Assembly: GCA_035292685.1 (NCBI GenBank)
Contig: DATDPP010000010.1
Coordinates: 1-23,415, forward strand
DNA from: JALYNX01 sp035292685
GTDB taxonomy: Bacteria; Actinomycetota; Acidimicrobiia; Spongiisociales; ZC4RG35
Direction: 5' to 3'
Length of the DNA: 23,415 bases
Each line of letters starts with the position of its first letter. Position 1 is the first letter of the stretch. The notes beneath the pieces were generated by a model. It had not been told where the DNA came from and did not search any database. It saw only the letters and a program-made list of their open reading frames with translations. The position numbers were made by a program, and so were the translations under genes. Below are positions 1-6,848 of the stretch, piece after piece.

Positions 1-308
1 GATGGCCCGACGTTCGCGGCCTCCTCGAAGCCGTAGTCCAGATCGTCGTCGTCTGCGATGGTCTCCGCCCGGGTGATCGGCCACGGGGGCAGACCGGCCT
101 TTTCGGCCGCTGCGGTGAACACCGCCATCGCCCGATCGACCGCCTGGTCACTGGAGTCGGCCTCTACCACGATCTGGGCCCCGTAGCCGAGGGTGCCCAT
201 CCCGGTGGCGATCCCGTCGCTGGCGGCCACCGCGTCGGCCAATTCCACCACTTCGGCCAGTTCGATCATCCGGTCGCCCTCGGTCATCAAAGAGACGCTC
301 CACTTCAC
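1..308 (-). CDS. Unrecognised small protein, C-terminus cut by the window edge
   Basis: The reading frame is open from a GTG at 308 to the left window edge, giving at least 102 residues without a stop. I do not recognise the family. The visible part starts VKWSVSLMTEGDRM, is rich in Ala, Glu and Asp, has no membrane segment or signal peptide, and has an acidic stretch (DDDDLDYGFEE) near residue 90. Its start lies 16 bases after the stop of the VWA gene on the same strand, so it is probably the last or a late gene of the left MoxR-VWA operon. An ATG at 285-287 (residue 8) is an alternative start. No strong Shine-Dalgarno sequence is visible at either start. A link to molybdoenzyme maturation rests on position only. 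Confidence 0.6.
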   Translation of the reverse strand, partial: MKWSVSLMTEGDRMIELAEVVELADAVAASDGIATGMGTLGYGAQIVVEADSSDQAVDRAMAVFTAAAEKAGLPPWPITRAETIADDDDLDYGFEEAANVGP

Positions 309-324
309 GGCAGGTTGCTCGCGG

Positions 325-1494
325 TCATCTCAACTCGGGCAATCGTTCGGCCAACTCCTCGAGGCTGGCCAGGTCGTGGCCGGAAAGGACCAGGTCGACG
401 AAGGGCGCGGCCACCATCATGCCCAGAGTCGTGGGCCGGAAGTCGGTTTCGTCGCCTTTGTGCGGGTTCATCCACACCACCTTGTGGCTCAGCCGGGAGA
501 GTCGCTCCATCGCCCCGGCCAGTAGCGCCGGGTCGCCGCGGTCGAGCCCATCGGAACAGATGACCACGATGGCCCCCCGGCTCATCCCCCGGCGGCCCCA
601 CTCGCGGACGAAAGTGTCGATGGCGTGGCCGATGCGGGTTCCGCCCTCCCAGTCGAACACCGACCGGGCGGCATCGTCGAGGGCGTCATCGGGGCGCCGC
701 TTTTCCAGTGATCTGGTGATCCTGGTCAGACGCGTGCCGAAACAGAACACCTCGACGCGGGAGGTGGCGCGTCTCGTCGAGTAGGCGAACTGGAGAAGGT
801 TGCGGGAATAGTCGGACATCGACCCCGATACGTCGAGGATGAGGACGAGTGGCCGCATCTTCAGCCGGCGCTGCCGCCAGAAGAGCTCGGACGGCTCGCC
901 GTGGGTCCGCAACGTGGTCCTGACCGTGCGCCGCAGATCGGGCCGACTCCCTGACGGCGTCGGCTGGGTGCGCCGGGTGCGCCGGCGAGGCGGGATGACC
1001 CGGGTGCGAACCATGATCCGGCGCAGAGCTGCCAGCTCCTCAGGTGTGCATGCGGCGAAGGACTTGTGACGCCAGATCTCGATGTCGGAGGCCATCAGCC
1101 CCAACTTGGCCTCCTCCTCGTCCTTGCCCAACCGGCCTGGCTCAGTGGCTGGAACCTCGATCACCGACTGGTTCTCGATCGTGGACTGTTTGAGGGCGAG
1201 CTTGATCGGATCGGGCAAGTCCCCGCCGTCGTCGAGGAAGAAGCTCCGGAACACCTTGTGATACACCGCGATATGGTCGCGGCGGGTGACCAGCGTGGTC
1301 CGACCTGCCCAATAGAGGTCGAGCAGGTCGCCCGGGTCGAGCCACGCCATGGCGCCGCAGTAGGCCAGCAGGTCGCCCGACCCTACCGGCACCCCTGCCC
1401 TGCGCAGCTCCTCGCCGAAGTCGACCAGCATCTGGACGAACGGAGCACGGTCGGCAAGATCCATGTAGTCGACTGCGATCTGTTCCTCAACCAT
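325..1494 (-). CDS. VWA domain protein, CoxE-like (left arm)
   Basis: The 389-residue protein has a C-terminal von Willebrand A domain with an intact metal-ion-dependent adhesion site: DVSGSMS at 221-227 (D221, S223, S225), a Thr in WEGGTRIG near 286, and Asp in CSDGLDRGDP near 315. The N-terminal half (about 1-200) is the usual helical CoxE-type extension, with a basic stretch around 163-195. Proteins of this family act with a MoxR ATPase as a chaperone pair. In carboxydotrophs CoxD and CoxE are needed to assemble the Mo-Cu site of CO dehydrogenase. The start overlaps the end of the MoxR gene by 8 bases, so translation is likely coupled. It is soluble, with no signal peptide. The family is clear; the client enzyme is not in the window, so its identity is inferred. 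Confidence 0.9.
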   Translation of the reverse strand: MVEEQIAVDYMDLADRAPFVQMLVDFGEELRRAGVPVGSGDLLAYCGAMAWLDPGDLLDLYWAGRTTLVTRRDHIAVYHKVFRSFFLDDGGDLPDPIKLALKQSTIENQSVIEVPATEPGRLGKDEEEAKLGLMASDIEIWRHKSFAACTPEELAALRRIMVRTRVIPPRRRTRRTQPTPSGSRPDLRRTVRTTLRTHGEPSELFWRQRRLKMRPLVLILDVSGSMSDYSRNLLQFAYSTRRATSRVEVFCFGTRLTRITRSLEKRRPDDALDDAARSVFDWEGGTRIGHAIDTFVREWGRRGMSRGAIVVICSDGLDRGDPALLAGAMERLSRLSHKVVWMNPHKGDETDFRPTTLGMMVAAPFVDLVLSGHDLASLEELAERLPELR

Positions 1495-2380
1495 CGACTG
1501 CGATCTCCTCGAGGTGATTCAGCGCCGTCTCGAGGTCATCGCGCTCCTTGACTACGGCGCCCAGGGTGTCCTGCACGGTGCCTGGGTCGAGGTCCGATCG
1601 GCCCAGAACGTTGAGAGTGGCCACCCAATCGAGTGTCTCCGCAACCCCGGGTGGCTTGACCAGGTCGAGTTGGCGAAGCCGGTTCACAGCTGCCACCACC
1701 TTGCGGGCCAGGGCCTCGGTGGCCCCTGGGGCGCGGACCAGGATGATCTCCACCTCGCGTTCGGCGCTGGGATAGCCCACCCAGTGGTACAGGCAGCGCC
1801 GCTTGAGGGCGTCGTGGAGCTCGCGGGTGCGATTCGAGGTGAGGATCACCATCGGCGGCGCCTCGGCGACGATGGTCCCGATCTCGGGGATGGTGATCTG
1901 GTAATCGGAGAGCAGCTCGAGCAGGAACGCCTCGAATTCGTCGTCGGCTCGATCTATCTCGTCGATCAGGAGCACGGCGCGGTCCCCTTCTCGCACCGCG
2001 GTCAGCAGCGGCCGTTCCAGGAGGAACTTGGGGCCGAAGAGCTTGTCGACTTGCGTCTCGTCGGCGAGGTTGTGCTCGGACAGCGCCCTTATCTGCAGCA
2101 TTTGGCGGGCGTAATCCCATTCGTAGAGAGCCTGGTTGGTGTCGATGCCCTCGTAGCACTGGAGTCGGATCAGGCGGCGTTCGAACACCGACGCCAGCAC
2201 CTTGGCCAGCTCGGTCTTGCCCACCCCCACTTCGCCTTCGAGCAGCAGAGGACGGCCCAATGTCAGTGCTACGTAGACGGCGGTGGAGAGACCCCGGTCG
2301 GCCAGGTACCCGCCCTGGCGGAGCCGGTCGGTGAGCTCGCCGACGCCGGCTGGAGGTGAGTGCGCTAGGTCGTCGCTCAC
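1487..2380 (-). CDS. MoxR-family AAA+ ATPase, CoxD-like (left arm)
   Basis: The 297-residue protein has a Walker A motif GEVGVGKTE at about 49-57, Walker B VLLIDEID at about 136-143, sensor-1 TSN at 181-183, and an arginine-rich ALKRRC segment near 191-196, all in the MoxR order. The block RLQCYEGIDTNQALYEWDY is typical of the CoxD-like branch and is almost the same in the right-arm paralogue at 3715-4593. The start is GTG at 2378-2380, 37 bases after the stop of the small upstream protein; a perfect hairpin lies at that junction. The end overlaps the VWA gene by 8 bases. MoxR ATPases remodel or load cofactor into client proteins together with VWA partners. Family is certain; a role in molybdenum hydroxylase maturation is inferred from the XdhC neighbours. 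Confidence 0.93.
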   Translation of the reverse strand: MSDDLAHSPPAGVGELTDRLRQGGYLADRGLSTAVYVALTLGRPLLLEGEVGVGKTELAKVLASVFERRLIRLQCYEGIDTNQALYEWDYARQMLQIRALSEHNLADETQVDKLFGPKFLLERPLLTAVREGDRAVLLIDEIDRADDEFEAFLLELLSDYQITIPEIGTIVAEAPPMVILTSNRTRELHDALKRRCLYHWVGYPSAEREVEIILVRAPGATEALARKVVAAVNRLRQLDLVKPPGVAETLDWVATLNVLGRSDLDPGTVQDTLGAVVKERDDLETALNHLEEIAVDG

Positions 2381-2413
2381 AGCCGGACCGCCTGTCGGTG
2401 GGAGGTGGCCGGT

Positions 2414-2440
2414 TCGGTCAGGGCTGCTCGCCCTGACCGA
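2414..2440 (-). terminator. Perfect 11-bp hairpin at the small gene/moxR junction
   Basis: TCGGTCAGGGC and GCCCTGACCGA form an 11-bp perfect stem around a 5-base loop. One arm contains the stop codon of the small protein (2418-2420). On the minus-strand transcript the hairpin is not followed by a run of U, so it does not look like a standard intrinsic terminator. It could be a partial terminator, an mRNA end stabiliser or a processing site that sets different levels for the small protein and the MoxR-VWA pair. It ends 34 bases before the MoxR start. The structure is seen directly; the function is inferred. Confidence 0.55.
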
Positions 2441-2675
2441 GGATCAGCTCGCGGATCGACGCACCGGACGTGGACAGCTTGCCTTCGCGGGCCAGCTTGG
2501 CCCGCCACGCCGCTCCCAGGTCGCTTCCGGGCTCGGCGTACCCGTCGAAAGTCACGTCCTTCATGTTGCGGCACGACTTGTTTGGGCTGCAGTCCTCGTC
2601 GAGCTCGTTGTGATCGTGACTGGTCATCCAAACCGACTGCAGGACGTCAGCAGTGGTGTCGTCTTGGGCGGTCAT
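2418..2675 (-). CDS. Small acidic Cys/His-containing protein in the left maturation arm
   Basis: The gene codes for 85 residues. I do not recognise the family. The ATG at 2673-2675 is chosen because GGGAG lies 7 bases before it; a longer frame upstream would run into the XdhC gene and has low-complexity Pro/Arg/Ser composition. The middle holds a dense group of possible metal ligands: SHDHNELDEDCSPNKSC, with two His, four acidic residues and two Cys spaced by five residues. The C-terminal part (WRAKLAREGKL, then IRELILGQGEQP) looks helical. There is no signal peptide or membrane segment. It lies 67 bases after the XdhC paralogue and 37 bases before MoxR on the same strand. It could be a small metal-binding or adaptor protein for the maturation complex, but this is inference from position and composition. 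Confidence 0.7.
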   Translation of the reverse strand: MTAQDDTTADVLQSVWMTSHDHNELDEDCSPNKSCRNMKDVTFDGYAEPGSDLGAAWRAKLAREGKLSTSGASIRELILGQGEQP

Positions 2676-2742
2676 TTGGTGCTCCCTGGACAGCGGTATC
2701 GCCTGAGATCGTCGATTCTTGAGTCTAACCGGCACACGCTGC

Positions 2743-3666
2743 TCACTCCACGGCGTCGGCCCGGTCGGCGGTGCTGGCGGCGATGGCCTCGGCGAGGATA
2801 GAGACCGCGATCTCGGCAGGGGTCTCGGCTCCGATATCGAAGCCTGCGGGACCGTGGACACGGGTGAGGTCGGTCACCCCCCGATATGCCAGCCAATCGG
2901 CCCTGTTCTCCTGCATTCGACGGGCGCCGAGGGCTCCGATATAGCCCGCTTCGCTGTCCAGAGCGGCCATGAGGGCGGCGCCGGCGAGGTCCAGGTCGTG
3001 CACCGTCACCACGACTTTGTCGAGCTGGGAAAGGGTGGCGATGACACCAGTCGCCGACGCCGCGTCGGTGAGGATCCGGGTGCGCCAGCCAACCAATGCC
3101 GCCAACTCGGCCAGGGCGTCGGCAACCGGGGTACTCCCGATGATGACCAGCTGGGGCACCGGGCGGAACACGGTGACCACCTCGTTCTCGACGATCATCG
3201 ACCCGCTGGCGCCGGTCGCGAACAGCTGTTCCACGACCTCCGCTGCCTCGCCGATGGTGTTTGCGGTATAGAGGCGAATATCGGCCACCTCGTCACCCTC
3301 CATCCGGCACACCAGGCACACCGATTGGCGGCCAGTCAGGAGATCCCACAGATCTCCGGGGAGCGCATCGGCCGGCACCAAGAGGCAGCGGGCAGAGCCG
3401 GCCGAGGGGAGGCCTGCGATCAAGGCGTCGATCTCGTTGATGCTCAGGTCGACCAGCCGGCCCGCGTTCCACCGCCCGGCAAGCTCAGACAGCTGGCCGT
3501 CGAGGGCACCGCCGGCGATAGACCCGATCCGGCCGCCCCCGGGGGTGAACACCACGGCGTCGGACCAGTCGGCGAGCGGCAACCCCTCGGCCGCCACCAC
3601 CCAGGCGACGTCGGCGCGAGTGCCCGAGCGCAGGCATGCGGCCACTGTGAGGGTGATCCCGTACAC
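2743..3666 (-). CDS. XdhC/CoxI-family protein lacking the conserved cysteine (left arm)
   Basis: The 307-residue protein has both XdhC regions in one chain. The N-terminal XdhC_CoxI domain is at about 1-130, and the C-terminal Rossmann domain at about 170-295 ends in the family signature GPAGFDIGAETPAE (272-285). XdhC proteins bind molybdenum cofactor and help its sulfuration and insertion into xanthine dehydrogenase-type enzymes. Where active members have GGCVE, this protein has GGALD (52-56), so the family Cys is missing. A CxxC (CLVC, 117-120) is present elsewhere. The nucleotide-binding loop reads VIIGSTPVADAL, less regular than its paralogue. The start is GTG at 3664-3666, with a TAGAAT hexamer 6 bases upstream and no Shine-Dalgarno sequence. 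It is the first gene of the left arm. It may be a non-catalytic or altered-ligand paralogue. Confidence 0.87.
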   Translation of the reverse strand: MYGITLTVAACLRSGTRADVAWVVAAEGLPLADWSDAVVFTPGGGRIGSIAGGALDGQLSELAGRWNAGRLVDLSINEIDALIAGLPSAGSARCLLVPADALPGDLWDLLTGRQSVCLVCRMEGDEVADIRLYTANTIGEAAEVVEQLFATGASGSMIVENEVVTVFRPVPQLVIIGSTPVADALAELAALVGWRTRILTDAASATGVIATLSQLDKVVVTVHDLDLAGAALMAALDSEAGYIGALGARRMQENRADWLAYRGVTDLTRVHGPAGFDIGAETPAEIAVSILAEAIAASTADRADAVE

Positions 3667-3672
3667 GAGTCG

Positions 3673-3678
3673 ATTCTA
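3673..3678 (-). promoter_or_regulatory. -10 element for leaderless start of the left arm
   Basis: On the minus strand TAGAAT is followed by exactly 6 bases and then the GTG start at 3666. This is the spacing expected when transcription begins on the first base of the start codon. No convincing -35 hexamer is seen. The element faces the right-arm promoter 24 bases away. Confidence 0.55.
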
Positions 3679-3702
3679 CGGACCTACCTGGCTGGGGCGA
3701 CA

Positions 3703-3708
3703 TAGGCT
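3703..3708 (+). promoter_or_regulatory. -10 element for leaderless start of the right arm
   Basis: TAGGCT fits TANNNT and is followed by 6 bases and the GTG start at 3715, which has no clear Shine-Dalgarno sequence. The geometry mirrors that of the left arm, so the two divergent operons appear to start as leaderless mRNAs from one 48-base gap. Confidence 0.55.
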
Positions 3709-3714
3709 GTTCCG

Positions 3715-4593
3715 GTGATCCCGACCACCATCGAAGACCTAGGGCAAGCGCTCGACGATCAGAATTACTTCGCCGACGAGAGTCTGGTTGTTGCCATTCA
3801 TCTCGCCATCCAGCTCGGGCGGCCCCTGTTCCTGGAAGGGGAGGCCGGGGTGGGCAAGACCGAGGTGGCCAAGGTCCTGGCAGCGATCACCGGGGAGAGC
3901 CTGATCCGGCTCCAGTGCTACGAAGGTCTCGACGTCGGCCAGGCTCTTTACGAGTGGGACTATGCCCGCCAGATGATGGCGATCCGTCTCCTCGAAGCCC
4001 GTGGCGAGGGGGCCACCGCCACCCCCGACGACATCATGAGCCGGGAATACCTTATCGCCAGGCCCCTGCTCCAGGCGATCGAAGCCGCGACCGACAGCCA
4101 CCGCCCGGTGCTGCTCATCGACGAGTTGGACCGCGCCGATGAGGAGTTCGAGGCCTTCCTCCTGGAATTGCTCTCCGACTTCCAGGTGACGATCCCCGAG
4201 ATCGGGACCATCGCCGCCGAGAGCCGGCCCATCGTGGTCCTCACCTCCAACCGAACCCGGGAGATCCACGACGCCCTGAAACGGCGATGCATATATCACT
4301 GGATCGAATATCCGACTCCGGCCCGGGAGGCGGACATCATCAAACGCAAGGTCCCCGAGCTGGAAAGCGGGCTCGCCTTGGCGATCACCCGGGCAATGCA
4401 AACTCTGCGCCGGATGGACCTGTTCAAGCCGCCGGGGGTCGCCGAGACCCTGGACTGGGCAGAGTCCCTGCGGTTGCTTGGGGCCGGCGAGTTGACGGTT
4501 CCGACCATCGAGCGCACCCTCGGGGTCGTGCTCAAGTACAAGGACGACATCGACATGGTGACCGAAGCCGGAGTCGACACCCTCGTCGGATGA
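3715..4593 (+). CDS. MoxR-family AAA+ ATPase, CoxD-like (right arm)
   Basis: The 292-residue ATPase has Walker A GEAGVGKTE at about 42-50, Walker B VLLIDELD at about 132-139, sensor-1 TSN at 177-179 and the DALKRRC segment at about 186-192. It closely resembles the left-arm MoxR, including RLQCYEGLDVGQALYEWDY and the FEAFLLELLSD block, so the two are paralogues. Between the CoxD block and Walker B it carries a slightly longer insert (RGEGATATPDDIMS). The GTG start is supported by the leaderless promoter spacing. Its last codons overlap the VWA gene in ATGA. It should act with that VWA protein on a molybdenum hydroxylase or similar client; the client itself is not visible. Confidence 0.93.
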   Translation: MIPTTIEDLGQALDDQNYFADESLVVAIHLAIQLGRPLFLEGEAGVGKTEVAKVLAAITGESLIRLQCYEGLDVGQALYEWDYARQMMAIRLLEARGEGATATPDDIMSREYLIARPLLQAIEAATDSHRPVLLIDELDRADEEFEAFLLELLSDFQVTIPEIGTIAAESRPIVVLTSNRTREIHDALKRRCIYHWIEYPTPAREADIIKRKVPELESGLALAITRAMQTLRRMDLFKPPGVAETLDWAESLRLLGAGELTVPTIERTLGVVLKYKDDIDMVTEAGVDTLVG

Positions 4594-5711
4594 GACGACC
4601 CGGTCTCATCGACCAGCTCTCCGAGTTCTCAGGTGCCCTGCGCAACCGCGGCCTCACCGTGACCTCTGACCAGACCGCGGACATGGCCCGGGCCCTGGTC
4701 CTGATCGATCTCTCCCGGCGCTCCCAGGCCCAGGCCGCGCTCCGCTCCCTCACCGTGACCGACCCCGGCCAGATCCCGGTATTCGACGAGGAGTTCGAGA
4801 TCTTCTTCGACCGGATACTGCCGCCCCGGATCGTCAACCGGAATCCGGACGACCCGCCCTCACAGAGCACCGCCTCCTACCGGCTGGAAGCCTCAGGGGG
4901 CAGCGTCGAGATCGACGTCGCCGACCAGGGCGGGGCCTCCGCAGTGGAGCGCCTCGCCGGTCGTGACTTCGCCGACCTCGAGGAGGAGGAGCTGGTCGAA
5001 GCGCGTCGTCTCGTCATGTCGATGATGTGGCACCCCTCCCCCTACCAGACCCGACGCTGGGTCTCCGGAGATGGGAGACGGCCCGACCTGCGCCGCACCC
5101 TGCATGGGGCCGTGGGCCCGACCGGCGCCCTGATGCAGATGCAATGGAAACGGCGTCGCCAGCGGGAGCGCCCCCTGATCATCATCGCCGACATCTCGGG
5201 CTCCATGGAGAAGTACGCCGACCTGTTCCTGGTGTTCGCCCATGCCGCCCAACGACGTCTGCGCGAGGTGGAGGTCTTCACCTTCTCCACCGAACTGACC
5301 CGGATCACCGAGGACTTGGAGAGAAGGGATACCAGGGCGGCGTTGGCCAGGGTCTCGGGCCGGGTCCCTGATTGGTCGGGGGGAACCAAGATCGGAGAGG
5401 CCCTCGCCACCTGGAACAAAGTGTGGAGCCGGCGGCTGGCCCGGGGTGGGCCGGTGGTCCTCATTCTCTCGGATGGATGGGATTGCGGTGACCCTGCGTT
5501 GTTGTCGACCGAGATGGCGCGCCTATCCAGATCGGTGCATCAGGTGCTGTGGCTCAACCCGCTGGCGGCCCGAAACAGCTATGAGCCGCTGACCAGGGGG
5601 ATGCAGGCGGTGCTGCCCCACGTCGACGAGCTGCTCCCCGCCGCTAGCGTCAACGACTTCCGGGGCGTGGTCCGGGTGCTGGAGTCGATGAGGGGAATGC
5701 CGCGACCATGA
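4590..5711 (+). CDS. VWA domain protein, CoxE-like (right arm)
   Basis: The ATG at 4590 overlaps the MoxR stop (ATGA), giving 373 residues; an in-frame extension further upstream would only read through the MoxR gene in another frame. The C-terminal VWA domain has the metal site ADISGSM (D201, S203, S205), Thr266 in WSGGTKIG and Asp295 in LSDGWDCGDP. The N-terminal half is helical and includes an acidic patch (DFADLEEEELVEARR). It matches the left-arm VWA in plan, including the LRRTLHG/LRRTVRT segment before the domain and WLNP/WMNP after it. The stop overlaps the next ATG by 4 bases. Its likely role is MoxR partner in cofactor or metal loading. It is 16 residues shorter than the left paralogue. 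Confidence 0.92.
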   Translation: MRRPGLIDQLSEFSGALRNRGLTVTSDQTADMARALVLIDLSRRSQAQAALRSLTVTDPGQIPVFDEEFEIFFDRILPPRIVNRNPDDPPSQSTASYRLEASGGSVEIDVADQGGASAVERLAGRDFADLEEEELVEARRLVMSMMWHPSPYQTRRWVSGDGRRPDLRRTLHGAVGPTGALMQMQWKRRRQRERPLIIIADISGSMEKYADLFLVFAHAAQRRLREVEVFTFSTELTRITEDLERRDTRAALARVSGRVPDWSGGTKIGEALATWNKVWSRRLARGGPVVLILSDGWDCGDPALLSTEMARLSRSVHQVLWLNPLAARNSYEPLTRGMQAVLPHVDELLPAASVNDFRGVVRVLESMRGMPRP

Positions 5712-6016
5712 GACACCAGATCGAAGTGCGCAACCGCTGGGTCGGGGAAGGCAAGAAGGTGGCGGTGGCCACCGTGATCCGGGTCCATGGCAGCGCCCCC
5801 CGGCCCGAAGGATCCAAGTTCCTCGTCTCCGACGCCGGCGACATGGAGGGCTCGGTCAGCGGCGGCTGTGTCGAGAACGACGTGTTCCTCCATGCCCAGG
5901 AGGTGATCGAAACCGGGAAGCCAAAGACCGTCACCTACGGGATCGCCGACGACGATGCGTTCGAGGTCGGCATGGCCTGCGGTGGCACCATCGACATCTT
6001 CATCGAGCCATGGTGA
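5708..6016 (+). CDS. XdhC_CoxI N-terminal domain protein (split XdhC, first half)
   Basis: The 102-residue protein is a stand-alone XdhC_CoxI domain. It keeps the features missing from the left-arm paralogue: GSVSGGCVE at 48-56 with Cys54, and ACGG at 90-93 with Cys91. The segment VIRVHGSAPRPEGSKFLV is typical of the family's N-terminus. The start is in a 4-base overlap with the VWA stop, and the stop overlaps the next start by 7 bases, so the three genes are translationally coupled. Family members bind molybdenum cofactor and support its sulfuration and delivery. Here the domain is expressed apart from its Rossmann partner, so the two products presumably assemble again as a complex. That last point is inference. 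Confidence 0.9.
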   Translation: MRHQIEVRNRWVGEGKKVAVATVIRVHGSAPRPEGSKFLVSDAGDMEGSVSGGCVENDVFLHAQEVIETGKPKTVTYGIADDDAFEVGMACGGTIDIFIEPW

Positions 6017-6783
6017 GCACGCTCGAGGCGATCGAGCAGATACTGGAAGGTGAGGAGTACGGGTCGGTGCTCACCTTCGTCGAAGGCCCGGACACCGGCG
6101 CCAAGGTGGTGCTCGACTCGAGTGGCCAAGTGGTGGCTGGAAACCTCCCCTCCGACCTCTCCCCTAACGCCGTTTCCGACGCCAGAATGCTGATGGATCA
6201 CGAGCAGCACCGGACCCTGGAGTACCCGCCGCACACGGTGTTCGTCGAATCGCTGGCCCCGCCCCAAGAGCTGGTCATCGTGGGTGCGGTCCACATCGGC
6301 CAGGCGCTGGCGAGCTTCGCCGCCCAGATGGGCTACCGGGTGACCGTGATCGACTCCCGTGGCGCCTTCGCAACGCCGGAGCGGTTTCCCAACGCGCGGA
6401 TCATCGTCGGCTGGCCCCACGATGTGATCGGCGAGATCCCCCTCGACCGCCGGACCTGGGTGGTGATCCTCTCCCACTCCCCGGCTCATGAGGACCCGGT
6501 CCTGGAGGCGGCATTGAAGAGCCCGGTCCGCTACATCGGGACCATGGGGAGCCGGCGCACCCAGGACTTGCGCGAGGGGAGATTGCGTGAGATGGGTTTT
6601 TCGGACGAGGACATCGCCCGGGTGCGAGGCCCGGTCGGTCTCGACATCGGGGCCGAGAGCCCACAGGAAGTTGCGGTATCGATCCTGGCCGAGATGACAT
6701 TGGTCCGTTACGGGCACGGGACCGGGATCTCACTTCACGGTGTCGAGGGACGGGTCCACAAACAGCGCCCCGAGGACGCCTGA
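6010..6783 (+). CDS. XdhC C-terminal Rossmann domain protein (split XdhC, second half)
   Basis: The 257-residue protein starts within the previous gene (ATG at 6010, or GTG at 6013). Residues 1-80 form a linker-like region. A Rossmann domain follows with LVIVGAVHIGQAL at 88-100, a beta strand ending in an acidic residue (VTVIDSRG, 111-118), and the XdhC signature RGPVGLDIGAESPQE at 206-220. The C-terminal tail (GVEGRVHKQ) is basic. Together with the 102-residue product it makes one XdhC equivalent of about 350 residues. The two parts have intact motifs and a tight overlap, so this looks like a stable gene split and not a recent frameshift. It is the last gene of the right arm; the double dyads lie just after it. 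Confidence 0.9.
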   Translation: MVSTLEAIEQILEGEEYGSVLTFVEGPDTGAKVVLDSSGQVVAGNLPSDLSPNAVSDARMLMDHEQHRTLEYPPHTVFVESLAPPQELVIVGAVHIGQALASFAAQMGYRVTVIDSRGAFATPERFPNARIIVGWPHDVIGEIPLDRRTWVVILSHSPAHEDPVLEAALKSPVRYIGTMGSRRTQDLREGRLREMGFSDEDIARVRGPVGLDIGAESPQEVAVSILAEMTLVRYGHGTGISLHGVEGRVHKQRPEDA

Positions 6784-6788
6784 ATACG

Positions 6789-6829
6789 CGTGTGCCATCG
6801 CCCACCGTCACGGTGGGTCGGTGCACACG
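6789..6829. promoter_or_regulatory. 41-bp dyad, copy 1, upstream of ppc
   Basis: The element is a perfectly centred two-part inverted repeat. The outer arms are CGTGTGC (6789-6795) and GCACACG (6823-6829). The inner palindrome is CCCACCGTCACGGTGGG (6801-6817), centred on 6809, and the 5-base gaps on each side are not symmetric. It lies 5 bases after the XdhC stop. No T-run follows. It could be an operator, an RNA hairpin or a member of a repeat family. Confidence 0.6.
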
Positions 6830-6848
6830 GTTTGGTTGTGAGCAGTTC

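Noticed and set aside
1514..2359. Long open frame on the plus strand, opposite MoxR
   Set aside because: It is antisense to a gene with clear Walker motifs, has no family features, and arises from GC-rich codon bias.
2722..2727. TAGACT on the minus strand as a separate promoter for the small protein gene
   Set aside because: It fits TANNNT, but no -35 is visible and the leader would be about 40 bases; too weak to list.
2719..3705. Long plus-strand open frame opposite the left XdhC gene
   Set aside because: His/Gly/Gln-rich composition typical of antisense frames; the minus strand has the XdhC signature.
4287..4589. N-terminal extension of the right-arm VWA gene
   Set aside because: The upstream part reads through MoxR in another frame with Arg/Gly/Pro-rich sequence; the ATGA overlap at 4590 is a better start.
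6789..6829. Intrinsic terminator after the XdhC operon
   Set aside because: The stem is strong but no T-run follows on either strand, and the second copy sits in the ppc promoter. Termination cannot be excluded but is not the main reading.
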